Part shown: in pieces, positions 1-8,753 of the stretch
How the letters are laid out: each line of letters begins with the position of its first letter
Position numbering within the stretch: the stretch's first letter is position 1
Assembly: GCA_016929065.1 (NCBI GenBank)
Contig: JAFGJO010000051.1
Span: 1-62,423 of the forward strand
DNA from: Spirochaetales bacterium
GTDB lineage: Bacteria; Spirochaetota; Spirochaetia; SZUA-6; RPPD01
Direction: 5' to 3'
Length of the DNA stretch: 62,423 bases
Made by a program: the position numbers and the translations under genes
Notes under the pieces: generated by a model
Database searches by the model: none
Told to the model about the DNA's origin: nothing
What the model saw: only the letters and a program-made list of their open reading frames with translations

Positions 1-148
1 CTTCCTGCCTTCATGCTTTCCTTATAGAATTTATAAGGAAGCCATGAAACCAGGTAAGGGAGGGTGTACTTCTTTAAAACTTTACCGCAACGGTGGAGCC
101 TCTCTTTTCCTGGACTCCTGGTTTCCTTATAATTTCTTCTTCCCGTTT

Positions 149-1228
149 TCATTCCTGATGATTCGTAATAATTTTCTTCAGTTCAGCCAGGGGATGTTCT
201 GCATCATCAGGGAGCTGTTTAAAAAAACCGATAAATTCCGTCAGATTATTGTTTCCCAGAGCATATACAGCAGCAATTTCGTCCAGGTTTCCTGTATAAT
301 TTCGAAAGGTCATTAAAAACGCATTGTTTATAGGTATTTCAGGCACTTTCCGGTATAAGTCTGATTGGAAATTCCTGTTATATTCCGCATTGAATTTTAT
401 CTTCCAGGTTTCAATAATTACCTGCTTTTTCTCTATAATTACCGTGGAATCCAATTCATGCTCATACAACTCCTGAAGCTGAAAAAACAACTCCTGAAGC
501 TGGCGTACAAATGCTTCTCTGTCTGCCAGCCGGGACAGGGAACTCTCATATTCCTTGCTTTCGCTTCCGAATTCCTTCTTTATGTAGTCAATGGCTCCCT
601 TGTCAGCGATAAAAGATGCTATGTTCTCGCTGAAATCAACATCTTTTGTAAAATACTTTGTCGCATGAGTCTGTTCATGAATAATAAGGTTGGAGAGTGC
701 ATAGGAAGAATAATCCTTCATGTAGGAAAAAATCGGGTCAGACAACATGCCCAGGGTGCTGAAGGCATCAACCGGCCGTACATACACATCAAAACCCTGG
801 TTTTTCAGTCGCTCTGCTTCGGCCAGTGCATCTTCCCGTTTAAAAAAGCCCTTATAGGGCAGTTTACCCATACATAGATAATCCCATTTATACTGATTAA
901 ACGAATCCGGCGTACATGCCGAGACGATAGTGGCTAGATAATCACGGTCCAGTTGAACATAGGTGGTGTAATTTTCATTGGTTAAAAGGCCGAGGTCCTG
1001 AATCGCAAAGGTGCGTATTTTCTTTACACTCAGAAGAAGTTCCCGCTCGTCTGCAGGTATTTCGTTTTTTTCCAGGACAAGGTCAATTCTCTCTGCAGTG
1101 CCGTAAACCGAGAGCAGGGCTGAACCTTCGGTAACATAATAGCATCCATTCAAAGCCAGAAAAAAGTAAAGCAGAAAAAAAATAACGGGAAGAAGAATAC
1201 TCACAGCAATTGCCGATTTTTTTTTCAC
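149..1228 (-). CDS. Predicted membrane-anchored zinc aminopeptidase (COG4324-like)
   Basis: A 359-residue protein with an N-terminal hydrophobic segment (about residues 5-28) ending LALNGC, so it is either a signal anchor or a lipoprotein with a relaxed lipobox. The zinc-binding motif HEQTH lies at 184-188, and a downstream ENIASFIADKG stretch (from about residue 201) supplies the likely third ligand Glu. This spacing fits the COG4324 predicted aminopeptidase family, which is expected to act in the periplasm. Residues around 235-250 contain a tandem QLQEL repeat encoded by a 21-bp duplication. It is transcribed alone, 63 bp downstream of thyX on the same strand, and could be co-transcribed with it. 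The aminopeptidase activity is a family prediction only. Confidence 0.75.
   Translation of the reverse strand: MKKKSAIAVSILLPVIFFLLYFFLALNGCYYVTEGSALLSVYGTAERIDLVLEKNEIPADERELLLSVKKIRTFAIQDLGLLTNENYTTYVQLDRDYLATIVSACTPDSFNQYKWDYLCMGKLPYKGFFKREDALAEAERLKNQGFDVYVRPVDAFSTLGMLSDPIFSYMKDYSSYALSNLIIHEQTHATKYFTKDVDFSENIASFIADKGAIDYIKKEFGSESKEYESSLSRLADREAFVRQLQELFFQLQELYEHELDSTVIIEKKQVIIETWKIKFNAEYNRNFQSDLYRKVPEIPINNAFLMTFRNYTGNLDEIAAVYALGNNNLTEFIGFFKQLPDDAEHPLAELKKIITNHQE
466..502. repeat. 21-bp tandem duplication inside the aminopeptidase gene
   Basis: The 16-base unit beginning ACAACTCCTG occurs at 466-481 and again at 487-502, a period of 21 bp. It is in frame and makes a repeated Gln-Leu-Gln-Glu-Leu pentapeptide in a probable helix of the protein. 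Confidence 0.85.
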
Positions 1229-1291
1229 AGGGACAGCCTTCTCCTTAACCGGTTTTTATGCCGGCGAACATGTATTGCGATGAAACCTGCC

Positions 1292-2095
1292 CTATACCTT
1301 TTTATGGGTAAAAACCCATTCACCGGTATCTTCATTCTTTGACATATCCTGAAATACAGCCGGATATTCTTTTTTCAGAATCACTGCGATTTTCCCGGTT
1401 AAAAGCCGAATCTCTTCTTCTGCTCCGCCGGAAGTACGCATCGCAATAACATGCCGCCACGCACGCAGATTGCCGGTCACCATGATTGAAGTGCCGAGCC
1501 CGATTGGCGCAAGCCTCCGGAACATGCTGGTAAGTTTCTTTTTTGATGCAAAATCCTTCAGATTGTCAATATCAAATATTTTTGCCAGATCCTTCTGGAC
1601 ATTTTCAAGAAAATCCACGACATCCTGAAACTTCTTTTTTGCTACATTGTTTCCCTGAACCGCTTCCGGCAGCCAGAAATCAAGATTATCCAGCCGTACA
1701 TACCGAAGGCTCTCCTGGCTGTATGCCATGCCCGCCCGGTGCCGCACAAGTTCATGAGTCACGACCCGTGATACATTCCGGCAGATAAATGTAACCGATG
1801 TGTGTTCGAGGACAGAACCGTGTTCATGAGCCAAAATATTGCCGATATATTCTTTAGAACTGGACCGAACCCGCTCAACATTCGGATTTGTGCCCTGAGG
1901 TTTATCAGGATCATACCCCTGCCAGCTTCGATAACAGATCCTTCCTGCTGCCTCAATAAGTTTTTCGCCGTCAGAAAGATCTTTGTCCGGTGTCCACTCG
2001 GGACTGCCGATATCCTTTAAAAAGGCTTTTATATTTTCATCAACAAGTGATGTTTTTGCTATCAAATATACGTCCGGAGCGGATATTTCACGCAT
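1292..2095 (-). CDS. thyX: FAD-dependent thymidylate synthase ThyX
   Basis: ThyX makes dTMP from dUMP using methylenetetrahydrofolate and reduced FAD in the cytoplasm. The 267-residue protein carries the ThyX signature region: RHR at 118-120 followed by SQESLRY at 126-132, the variant form of the RHRxxSxNExSxR motif. Further dUMP/FAD-contact residues are likely in HEHGSVLEH (90-98) and MRTSGG near the C terminus. I place the start at the ATG at 2095, because AAGGAG lies six bases upstream; an in-frame ATG at 2131 would add 12 residues but has no visible ribosome-binding site. The family identity is secure. Confidence 0.95.
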   Translation of the reverse strand: MREISAPDVYLIAKTSLVDENIKAFLKDIGSPEWTPDKDLSDGEKLIEAAGRICYRSWQGYDPDKPQGTNPNVERVRSSSKEYIGNILAHEHGSVLEHTSVTFICRNVSRVVTHELVRHRAGMAYSQESLRYVRLDNLDFWLPEAVQGNNVAKKKFQDVVDFLENVQKDLAKIFDIDNLKDFASKKKLTSMFRRLAPIGLGTSIMVTGNLRAWRHVIAMRTSGGAEEEIRLLTGKIAVILKKEYPAVFQDMSKNEDTGEWVFTHKKV

Positions 2096-2187
2096 CGAGA
2101 ACTCCTTGCATTGATGTGTTTTTCTTATCATTCGATAAATGTTCTATCCTGTCAACTGCCAAATTTGTGAGAATTTAGCTGAAAACC

Positions 2188-2215
2188 TTGTTTTTTCCGG
2201 GAAAAATTATATACT
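2188..2215 (+). promoter_or_regulatory. Possible sigma-70 promoter for the lipoprotein trio
   Basis: TTGTTT at 2188-2193 and TATACT at 2210-2215 are separated by 16 bp and point toward the LpoB-like gene. The -10 is good, the -35 only moderate. A second TATACT closer to the gene has no partner -35. Confidence 0.35.
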
Positions 2216-2289
2216 TATTTAATAACATATACTTCTCAACATAAAGGGAGAGGTTAATAAAATATACTATATCAAAAGGAGCACTTCTA

Positions 2290-2892
2290 ATGAAAATTAT
2301 CAAAATACTGTTATTGGGAATTGTTGCAGCAGCCTTGTTATCCTGCTCATCAACACCCAAAGTTACCAGAGTTGAGGTGGACAGCACAACAGACTTGAGC
2401 GGGTACTGGAACGATACGGATTCACGGCTTGTTGCCGAGCAAATGGTGCGGGATTCTCTCGCACGGCCATGGCTGATGGATCATAACCGGACTGCCGGGC
2501 AAAAACCTGTTGTCATTGTCGGCACTGTTCAAAATAAAAGTTCCGAGCATATTGAAACAGCCGGTTTCATTCATGATATTGAACGTGAACTCATCAACTC
2601 CGGACAGGTACGCTTTGTCCAGAGCCCGCAAAAACGTGAAGAAATCCGCCGGGAAATCGAAGCACAGGGATCTTGGGCTTCTGCAGATTCAGCAAAACGG
2701 ATTGCCCAGGAACTCGGCGCTGATTTCATGATGCAGGGAACCATTACCTCTACCGAAGACCGGATTTCCGGGAAACGTGCGGTACTGTACCAGGTTGATT
2801 TGCAGATGGTCAACATTGAAACAACAGAAATCGTCTGGATAGGAAACAAAAAAATCAAAAAACTGGTTGAACAATCTCGTGTGGGATGGTAA
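2290..2892 (+). CDS. LpoB-like penicillin-binding-protein activator lipoprotein
   Basis: A 200-residue lipoprotein with signal peptide and lipobox LLSC (Cys19). The body matches the COG3417/LpoB family by eye: a YWNDTDSRLVAEQM opening, then a central alternating strand/helix fold that includes a GADFMMQGTITS strand and a final conserved IVWIGNKKIKK segment. In Enterobacteria LpoB activates the peptidoglycan synthase PBP1b from the outer membrane. Here its target is not in the window. AAAAGGAG stands upstream of the ATG. It heads a three-gene plus-strand run of lipoproteins, with the next gene only a few bases away, so co-transcription is very likely. Confidence 0.85.
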   Translation: MKIIKILLLGIVAAALLSCSSTPKVTRVEVDSTTDLSGYWNDTDSRLVAEQMVRDSLARPWLMDHNRTAGQKPVVIVGTVQNKSSEHIETAGFIHDIERELINSGQVRFVQSPQKREEIRREIEAQGSWASADSAKRIAQELGADFMMQGTITSTEDRISGKRAVLYQVDLQMVNIETTEIVWIGNKKIKKLVEQSRVGW

Positions 2893-2896
2893 GACC

Positions 2897-4327
2897 ATGA
2901 AAAGAAACACCATTAATTATTTCACGCCACTCCTTATTACAGGAGTGGCATTTTTATTGATTACCTGTTCAAGTTTCATGACCATTAAGGGACAATTCAA
3001 GGGCGTTAATGAGAAACTTGCACAGCGCGACTTTGAGGGGGCAGCCGCCCAGATTGAGAAAACTAAGAAAAACCTGTACCAGGAAAAAGACCAGGTCATG
3101 TATTATCTTGATGTGGGCATGCTCTACCATTACATGGGCAATTATGAACAGAGTAATGAATTCCTGACAAAAGCAGAGCAGGCGATAGAACAGTATTATA
3201 CCATCAGCATATCCAAGGCCGGGTTGTCATTACTGCTGAATGACAATGCCACCGACTACGCCGGAGAAGACTACGAAGACATCTATATCAATGTTTTCAA
3301 AGCGCTGAATTATATCGGCCTTGGGAAAAAAGAATCGGCTTTCGTGGAAATACGAAGAATCGACAACAAACTGAAGCTTCTTGAACTGAAATACAAAAAT
3401 TTGGCAAAAGAATACAACAAGTCGGAAGACGCTCAGCTCGAAATAAAAACCGGCACGAACAATTTCTACAATTCTGCCCTGGCCCGGTATCTGAGCATGC
3501 TTTTATACCGGTCGGAAAATTCCTGGAGTGATGCCCGTATCGACCGCGACAAGGTGTATGAGGCGTTCAACCGCGAGGCGAATATCTATCCGTTTGAAAA
3601 ACCGAATCTTGATACTGCAGCAAGCCCGTCCAAAAAAGCCAGGGTTAACATACTTGGCTTTGCAGGCCGTAATCCTGATAAAATCGGCCTTACCCTGCGC
3701 TTTAAATCCGACAGAGACCGCCTGGTTCTTATTGAAACAAAGGAAACCCAACAGAACAGGGAACGGCTCCAGGGATATGCCTCTCTCTACTGGAAAAATA
3801 TTTCACCGGATATGTATATAAAGATGGAATTCCCCCTGATGGAAAACACAAAATCAAATATCAGCGGGATTCGGGTGATATTGACCGGAAAAGAAACAAA
3901 GCAGCTTGATATGGCCATGATTGAAAGTATGGAAGAAGTTGCAAAAGCAACCTTTGAAGTGAAAGCTCCGATGATTTACATGAAAACAATCATCCGTTCC
4001 ATAGTAAAAGGGGTTGCCGCAGCCGCAGCCAAAAAAAAGATACGGGAAGACAATGCAAAAAAAAGCACAAACGACAAATTGCTCGGCGGGTTATTATCTT
4101 TGGCCACAGATCTTGCAGTTGAAATTTCAGAAAATGCGGATTTACGAATCGCCCATTTTTTCCCCGGAAGGGCATATATCGGTGAATTTGAAGTAGACCC
4201 CGGCACCTATTCAGTTGCTGTTGAATACCTTTCAAAAAGCGGCGGAGTGATTTTTCGGGATGACCGTGGTGAAGTGGAAGTGACAAATTCCGGACTCAAT
4301 CTCATTGAATCATTTTGTCTGGAATAA
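2897..4327 (+). CDS. COG3014-like TPR-type lipoprotein
   Basis: A 476-residue lipoprotein with a lipobox-like LITC ending at Cys24, a relaxed lipobox with Thr before Cys. The N-terminal half is helical with TPR-like repeats (for example the DVGMLYHYMGNYEQSNEFL region near residues 72-90), and the C-terminal part ends in a beta-rich segment after an alanine/lysine-rich helix. This architecture and the position after an LpoB-like gene fit the uncharacterised COG3014 family. The start at 2897 is chosen because it gives a proper signal peptide; an in-frame ATG at 2867 would overlap the previous gene and spoil it. Its role is unknown; a cell-envelope assembly role is inferred from the neighbours. 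Confidence 0.75.
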   Translation: MKRNTINYFTPLLITGVAFLLITCSSFMTIKGQFKGVNEKLAQRDFEGAAAQIEKTKKNLYQEKDQVMYYLDVGMLYHYMGNYEQSNEFLTKAEQAIEQYYTISISKAGLSLLLNDNATDYAGEDYEDIYINVFKALNYIGLGKKESAFVEIRRIDNKLKLLELKYKNLAKEYNKSEDAQLEIKTGTNNFYNSALARYLSMLLYRSENSWSDARIDRDKVYEAFNREANIYPFEKPNLDTAASPSKKARVNILGFAGRNPDKIGLTLRFKSDRDRLVLIETKETQQNRERLQGYASLYWKNISPDMYIKMEFPLMENTKSNISGIRVILTGKETKQLDMAMIESMEEVAKATFEVKAPMIYMKTIIRSIVKGVAAAAAKKKIREDNAKKSTNDKLLGGLLSLATDLAVEISENADLRIAHFFPGRAYIGEFEVDPGTYSVAVEYLSKSGGVIFRDDRGEVEVTNSGLNLIESFCLE

Positions 4328-4370
4328 TACAGAAATTGTGCTATATTTCACCATTAAGGAGTGAAAAAAC

Positions 4371-5444
4371 ATGAAAAAATATTCAAATATATTGCGAGCC
4401 GTGCTGACAGGAATTCTAATTCTTTTTTTCAGCTTCTGCGTCTCCTCTCCGAATGCCGGCACGGAGCCGAAGACATCAGTAAAAACGGACAGCAAGGGGA
4501 CCCCGAACTGGTTTCTGGACCTGAACAGCGGTTTCCCTGAAAAAGATTTCCTGGCTGTTATCGGCGAAGGCGATACCCGCAGGGATGCTGAATCTGACGC
4601 TGCAGGGGCATTGTCGCGCATATTCATGTCGGACATATCGGTCGAAAGCACCGCAATGATGCGTTATGCGGAACTCTCAAGTCCGACAAAAGCAGAAAGT
4701 TCAACCGAAACAAGTGTGGAGAAAACAGTCAACATCGGTTCCAACCAGTCTTTGTTCAATATCCAATACAGCGATCCTTATACAGATAATGTCGGCCGCC
4801 TGCATATTGTCGGGTATCTGGACAGAAAAGCGACTGCAAGAATATATCGCGAAAAAATAGACGCGAATTCAGAGCGTGTTTCATCATTTCTTGAAAATAT
4901 GAAAAAAAGTGACAGTATTATCAACAAATATGCATTTATTGATGCCGCAGTACTGTTTGCAAAAAACAATGATGTTTTGATGAGCCAGCTCGTTATTGTC
5001 TATGAGCCAATGACGAAGATGCTCGACCTCCCCTACCGAACCCAGGATTTGATCAAATTGTATACCGAAATAGCCGCTCAAATGCGATTTGAAATAAAAA
5101 TCGAAAATGATTTTGACGGGAAAATCACGAAAATGGTTTCCTTTATTTTGAATGAACGCGGATTTTCAGTGGCCCAGGGAAAAGGGAATCTGACCATCAG
5201 CGGTGATGTTGAACTGCAAGATGCACAATTGAACAACAAATTCGAGAATATTCGCTGGTATCTCGCACTTCAGATGAAAGATGAAAAAGGAAGTATTCTG
5301 GTTTCCTTTAATAAAAATCAGCGGGAATCCGCAGTGAGCAGACCCGAAGCCATCGCAGGTTCCTATCGTCAGATGGAAAAAATGGTAAAAGCAGAGTTTA
5401 TCGGGCAGTTTATCAAATATCTGGATGGCATTATTTTAAAATAG
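4371..5444 (+). CDS. LPP20-family lipoprotein
   Basis: A 357-residue lipoprotein with a signal peptide whose candidate acylated Cys is Cys23 (context FFSFC, relaxed). The stretch from about residue 42, PNWFLDLNSG followed by an EGDTRRDAESDAAGALSRI helix, is the LPP20 domain: a PxW start, then helix-rich repeats with conserved Ala and Arg. LPP20 was named from a Helicobacter lipoprotein; its biochemical role is unknown. It follows the COG3014-like gene after 43 bp and an AAGGAG ribosome-binding site, and a strong terminator closes the unit. The LpoB/COG3014/LPP20 combination is a recurrent one, to my knowledge. Confidence 0.8.
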   Translation: MKKYSNILRAVLTGILILFFSFCVSSPNAGTEPKTSVKTDSKGTPNWFLDLNSGFPEKDFLAVIGEGDTRRDAESDAAGALSRIFMSDISVESTAMMRYAELSSPTKAESSTETSVEKTVNIGSNQSLFNIQYSDPYTDNVGRLHIVGYLDRKATARIYREKIDANSERVSSFLENMKKSDSIINKYAFIDAAVLFAKNNDVLMSQLVIVYEPMTKMLDLPYRTQDLIKLYTEIAAQMRFEIKIENDFDGKITKMVSFILNERGFSVAQGKGNLTISGDVELQDAQLNNKFENIRWYLALQMKDEKGSILVSFNKNQRESAVSRPEAIAGSYRQMEKMVKAEFIGQFIKYLDGIILK

Positions 5445-5468
5445 CTGAGCACACACCGCAACTTGATG

Positions 5469-5499
5469 CCTGCAGCCGAAATGGCTGCAGGTTTTTTTT
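5469..5499 (+). terminator. Rho-independent terminator after the lipoprotein trio
   Basis: A perfect 9-bp stem (CCTGCAGCC / GGCTGCAGG) with a five-base loop is followed directly by eight T residues. It lies 24 bp after the stop of the LPP20-like gene. Confidence 0.95.
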
Positions 5500-5572
5500 G
5501 GCATTGCATTCAAGAATATTAACTTTCTTTTATATTGCTTTATCTATATATTTAACACAGCAGGTATTTATT

Positions 5573-6232
5573 ATGAAAAAACGGGTGATGTGCCTGGGAA
5601 TTTTTTTTCTATTTTTTCTTCTCATTTCCAGCTTATTTTTTTATTTTGCGATCAGAAATAATGAAAATCAGGTCAAAACTACCGGTGTTTATACCCCGAC
5701 AAAGGAGTATATCATGAAAAACAATGCAGGAGACTCAATTGTTATCGGCGGCGGCTGTTTCTGGTGTATTGAAGCAGTATTTTCACGCATAGAAGGCGTC
5801 ACGAATGCCGTTTCCGGTTATGCCGGCGGAACAATAGCAAATCCATCATATCAGGAGGTCTCATCGGGCTTGAGCGGCCATGCAGAAGTGGTGATCGTTG
5901 AATTTGAGCCGGCCGCAATCACCCTTGCAGAAATACTTGATATTTTTTTTCAGGCCCATGATCCTACGACAATAAACCGCCAGGGAGCTGATGTCGGACC
6001 ACAATACCGGTCGATCATTTTTTATAAGAATGAAGAACAAAAAAATGAAATCCAGAAGGCAATAGAACGCGCTCAAAATGATTACAAAAATAAAATTGTA
6101 ACGGAATTGCAGCCGCTGGGTATGATCTACCGCGCTGAAGAATATCACCAGGATTATTATGAAATCAATAAAAATGCATCATATTGCAGGTTGGTCATTT
6201 TACCAAAACTCCAAAAACTGAAACTGAAGTAA
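5573..6232 (+). CDS. msrA: Peptide methionine sulfoxide reductase MsrA, membrane-anchored
   Basis: MsrA reduces methionine-S-sulfoxide in proteins. The catalytic motif GCFWC is at residues 61-65 (Cys62). The GPQYRSIIFY-like segment, the EEYHQDYY motif and the CRLVILPKL end are all present, so the catalytic domain is full length. There is no MsrB fusion. The first 27 residues form a hydrophobic helix, which places the enzyme outside the cytoplasmic membrane. I chose the ATG at 5573 because it begins a normal signal anchor (MKKRVM); an in-frame start at 5498 would lie inside the upstream terminator. It is probably a single-gene unit guarding envelope proteins against oxidation. Confidence 0.93.
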   Translation: MKKRVMCLGIFFLFFLLISSLFFYFAIRNNENQVKTTGVYTPTKEYIMKNNAGDSIVIGGGCFWCIEAVFSRIEGVTNAVSGYAGGTIANPSYQEVSSGLSGHAEVVIVEFEPAAITLAEILDIFFQAHDPTTINRQGADVGPQYRSIIFYKNEEQKNEIQKAIERAQNDYKNKIVTELQPLGMIYRAEEYHQDYYEINKNASYCRLVILPKLQKLKLK

Positions 6233-6268
6233 AAAAAGGACAGAAAACGGCGTTGTCGATTTCTGTCC
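6231..6268 (-). terminator. Terminator of the small lipoprotein gene, next to msrA
   Basis: GGACAGAAA at 6238-6246 pairs with TTTCTGTCC at 6260-6268. On the minus strand the stem is followed by seven T residues (6237-6231). It serves the minus-strand gene ending at 6295 and sits right at the msrA stop codon. Confidence 0.8.
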
Positions 6269-6294
6269 CGATGTCAGATGTTTGCAGTTATATT

Positions 6295-6675
6295 TTACGG
6301 CTGCGTCATTATTTCAGCCATTGATTTGTTGAATTCCTCAAGTTTCTGTGCATAGGGTTCTGCATATTTAATAAACTCCAACGGATTTTTTTCAATTTCA
6401 ATAGTCAGCTGTTCAATCTCATCCGCGTATTTGTCAGTATATGCGCTGGTTTCCTTCAGGGCCTTTTCCCTGTTGCCTTTATTATCCTTGAGTATTTTTA
6501 TCATATTGTCATAGTGCGACAACAGTTTCTCGTATTTCTCGTTTCCCTGAATTGCATCGCCGCCCTTCATATCGCCGAGGTTCCCGCCCGAACCGCTTGA
6601 GGATTCCCCGCATGATGAAAGCACCAGTGTGAGAGATACAAAAACAAACAGAAAAAACAGGATTCTTTTTTTCAT
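6295..6675 (-). CDS. Small helical lipoprotein of unknown function
   Basis: A 126-residue lipoprotein. The signal peptide ends in LSSC (Cys22), followed by a Gly/Ser-rich linker and then two long amphipathic helices (about 45-80 and 85-122) with heptad-like spacing that could form a coiled coil. AAGGAG is placed correctly upstream. I do not recognise a family. It has its own terminator and is probably monocistronic. Confidence 0.7.
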   Translation of the reverse strand: MKKRILFFLFVFVSLTLVLSSCGESSSGSGGNLGDMKGGDAIQGNEKYEKLLSHYDNMIKILKDNKGNREKALKETSAYTDKYADEIEQLTIEIEKNPLEFIKYAEPYAQKLEEFNKSMAEIMTQP

Positions 6676-6782
6676 GGCCTTCTCCTTTCATGAATAGCTT
6701 TTCAATATATGAATACAACGTTGTTGCATCACTCTTGACAGATCAAGAATAGAGGAAAATAATCAGGATGACAAGAGTGATT

Positions 6783-7322
6783 CTAAAATAATCCGATTCG
6801 GACACCCAATCCAGCGTGAAGATAGCTTTCTTCGGCCAAAACATATCCGACATCAAGAAAAAAGAAGGTTAGTTCGCCAAGTCCGATTCTGGCGCCAATT
6901 TCATAATTCAGGTGGAAATCCAGATCTTCAGCATAGAGCGTACCATTTACCAATAATGCATTCCCCTGATAATTGGCTCCGGTATACGCTTCGAGGACTA
7001 TGACAGGGAGTTTCCACAATATAACTGCCCGAAGGGGAAAATCAATGAAAAATTCCTGAAAATTCTGGTCAAAAAAATCATTTTTCCGGAAACCGAATGC
7101 AGATCCGATTTCCACACCCAAATATATTGATGGCATTATTTTAAAATAAAAATCGATGCCCAACCCGTATCGGAAATTCCAGATGGTCAGGTCACTTGTC
7201 TGGTTATTGTACTGAACAATAAACGGCATTCCGAAACTGAATGGAGCCTCGTTCTCTTCGGCATGGGAATAAACGGTTGCGATCAGACAAAATACAACTA
7301 GCACAAGAAGACGTTTCATCAC
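6783..7322 (-). CDS. Small outer-membrane beta-barrel protein
   Basis: A 179-residue protein with a cleavable signal peptide (about residues 1-21, ending HAEE). The rest is made of short alternating hydrophobic strands rich in Tyr, Phe and Gly (for example IWNFRYGLGIDFYFKIMP, then YLGVEIGSAFGFR) and ends GVRIGLF, with the terminal Phe typical of outer-membrane barrels. An eight-stranded barrel is plausible from the length. No specific family is recognised. It is separated by more than 100 bp from both neighbours. Confidence 0.7.
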   Translation of the reverse strand: MMKRLLVLVVFCLIATVYSHAEENEAPFSFGMPFIVQYNNQTSDLTIWNFRYGLGIDFYFKIMPSIYLGVEIGSAFGFRKNDFFDQNFQEFFIDFPLRAVILWKLPVIVLEAYTGANYQGNALLVNGTLYAEDLDFHLNYEIGARIGLGELTFFFLDVGYVLAEESYLHAGLGVRIGLF

Positions 7323-7455
7323 CGTTCCTTATTAATGAATATAGCACATTTTTCAGATTTTTCTTTTCGAATAACTAAAGTATATCACATAGACGTCCAT
7401 TCGTCAAACTTTACTGGATGAATCCATTCAGAACAGGGAAAAACGGAAAAAACCG

Positions 7456-8643
7456 TCAGTCATTTTCCACGGCATCTTTTCGTTTCAACGGCATGGCTTC
7501 GTTTAATATGGATATATCATCCCTGATATACATGTTTATCTGACGTATATTTTCATCAAATACACTGCGGATACGATCATCCAGAAAAAAGTGGTAACTG
7601 TGAGATGCGGAAGAAACGAAGCCTCTTCTTGATTTATGGATTGCCCCCACTCCTGGATCGAATGAGTCGATGTTGTTGTCAATTGCCCATTTTACAGGAA
7701 GATAATAACACAATGTAAAATGAAGATGAGGGATAAATGTGCTGCTCCCCCAGTAACGCCCATACAACTTTCTGTTGTGAAGAATGAAAAAAGACATTGC
7801 GTCAGGCAGAATATTGTTCCTGCTGAATGCACCAATGAGCAGAATGTTCTTTTTGAATTCCTGAAACATTTTCTTGAAAAAATCCCTGTTTAAAAACAAA
7901 CACGACCACGTACCGTATTTTTGATTGGTTTGTTCATAAAAATCATACATACTGTCAGCATAGTCTGCTGTGATATCATTTCCGGAAATAAACCGTACAG
8001 TCAAATTATTTTTTTCAAGACATTGCATTTCTTTCCTGATGTTTTTCCGCTGGTTTTTATTGAATGTATCAAGAAATGCATTAAAATCCGGATAGTTGCT
8101 GTTTTGCCAAAGATACCGGTGATGCAGCATCATTGCATATCCAGACTCCCTGCACACAGTTCCCCAGCCAGGATCGGTAAAATAATAATGAATGCCGGAT
8201 ATATTGTGTGTACTGCAAAACAGTTTGATTTGTTCCAGACAATACCGGCTATACATGGCTTCATTTTCACCCTGTTTTACCAGAAAATGGTAAACGGGTA
8301 CAGGGGAAAAAGGGCTCATGCCGACGATTTTTGGATAATAATGAAGTCCAAGCATCTGATAAAATTCCTGCCATGCGAAGTCATAGCTGAATTCACCGTC
8401 ACTGTGTGATTTTAAAAACAAGGGACACGCAGCAACCATTGATCCGTCACGACATACAGTCAGAATTCGTATACCCCACCCTGTATGGTCACCGATTGTG
8501 TTTGTATCTTCCAGAAGAGCGAACCATTTGTAAGACATAAATGGATGGCATTTATGTCTACACAATTCATTCCATGAGGATTCCTTTATTTGCGTAAAGG
8601 AATTCAGCCATTGAAACACAAGTTCTTTTTCTTTTTTGCTCAT
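7456..8643 (-). CDS. FemAB/GNAT-like N-acyltransferase (COG3146 type)
   Basis: A 395-residue cytoplasmic protein. The segments WNELCRHKCHPFMSYKWFALLEDT near the N terminus, KNQRKNIRKEMQCLEKN in the middle (about 195-211) and FDPGVGAIHKSRRGF near the end follow the pattern of COG3146, a family of putative peptidoglycan or amino-acyl N-acyltransferases with two GNAT-like domains. The acyl donor and acceptor are unknown. It lies downstream of the ABC importer on the same strand but after that operon's terminator, so it is probably independent. Confidence 0.75.
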   Translation of the reverse strand: MSKKEKELVFQWLNSFTQIKESSWNELCRHKCHPFMSYKWFALLEDTNTIGDHTGWGIRILTVCRDGSMVAACPLFLKSHSDGEFSYDFAWQEFYQMLGLHYYPKIVGMSPFSPVPVYHFLVKQGENEAMYSRYCLEQIKLFCSTHNISGIHYYFTDPGWGTVCRESGYAMMLHHRYLWQNSNYPDFNAFLDTFNKNQRKNIRKEMQCLEKNNLTVRFISGNDITADYADSMYDFYEQTNQKYGTWSCLFLNRDFFKKMFQEFKKNILLIGAFSRNNILPDAMSFFILHNRKLYGRYWGSSTFIPHLHFTLCYYLPVKWAIDNNIDSFDPGVGAIHKSRRGFVSSASHSYHFFLDDRIRSVFDENIRQINMYIRDDISILNEAMPLKRKDAVEND

Positions 8644-8702
8644 AATTATTTTTAATATAATGAATATTCACATTTGAGTGTAGAGTTTGATAATTCTGAA
8701 TG

Positions 8703-8730
8703 AAAAAAAAGCCCTGCATTTCTGCAGGGC
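8703..8730 (-). terminator. Terminator of the ABC importer operon
   Basis: An 8-bp GC-rich stem (GCCCTGCA / TGCAGGGC, loop four bases) is followed on the minus strand by eight T residues. It lies 24 bp after the binding-protein stop codon. Confidence 0.93.
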
Positions 8731-8753
8731 TCCTATAAACCTGATAATTCAGA

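Noticed and set aside
18-40. Hairpin TTCCTTATA/TATAAGGAA
   Set aside because: Perfect 9-bp arms with five-base loop, but A/T-rich with no T tract and no adjacent complete gene on the left; function cannot be assigned.
365-877. 170-codon plus-strand frame
   Set aside because: It lies antisense to the aminopeptidase gene, which has a signal peptide, metal site and good family fit; the antisense frame has no recognisable features.
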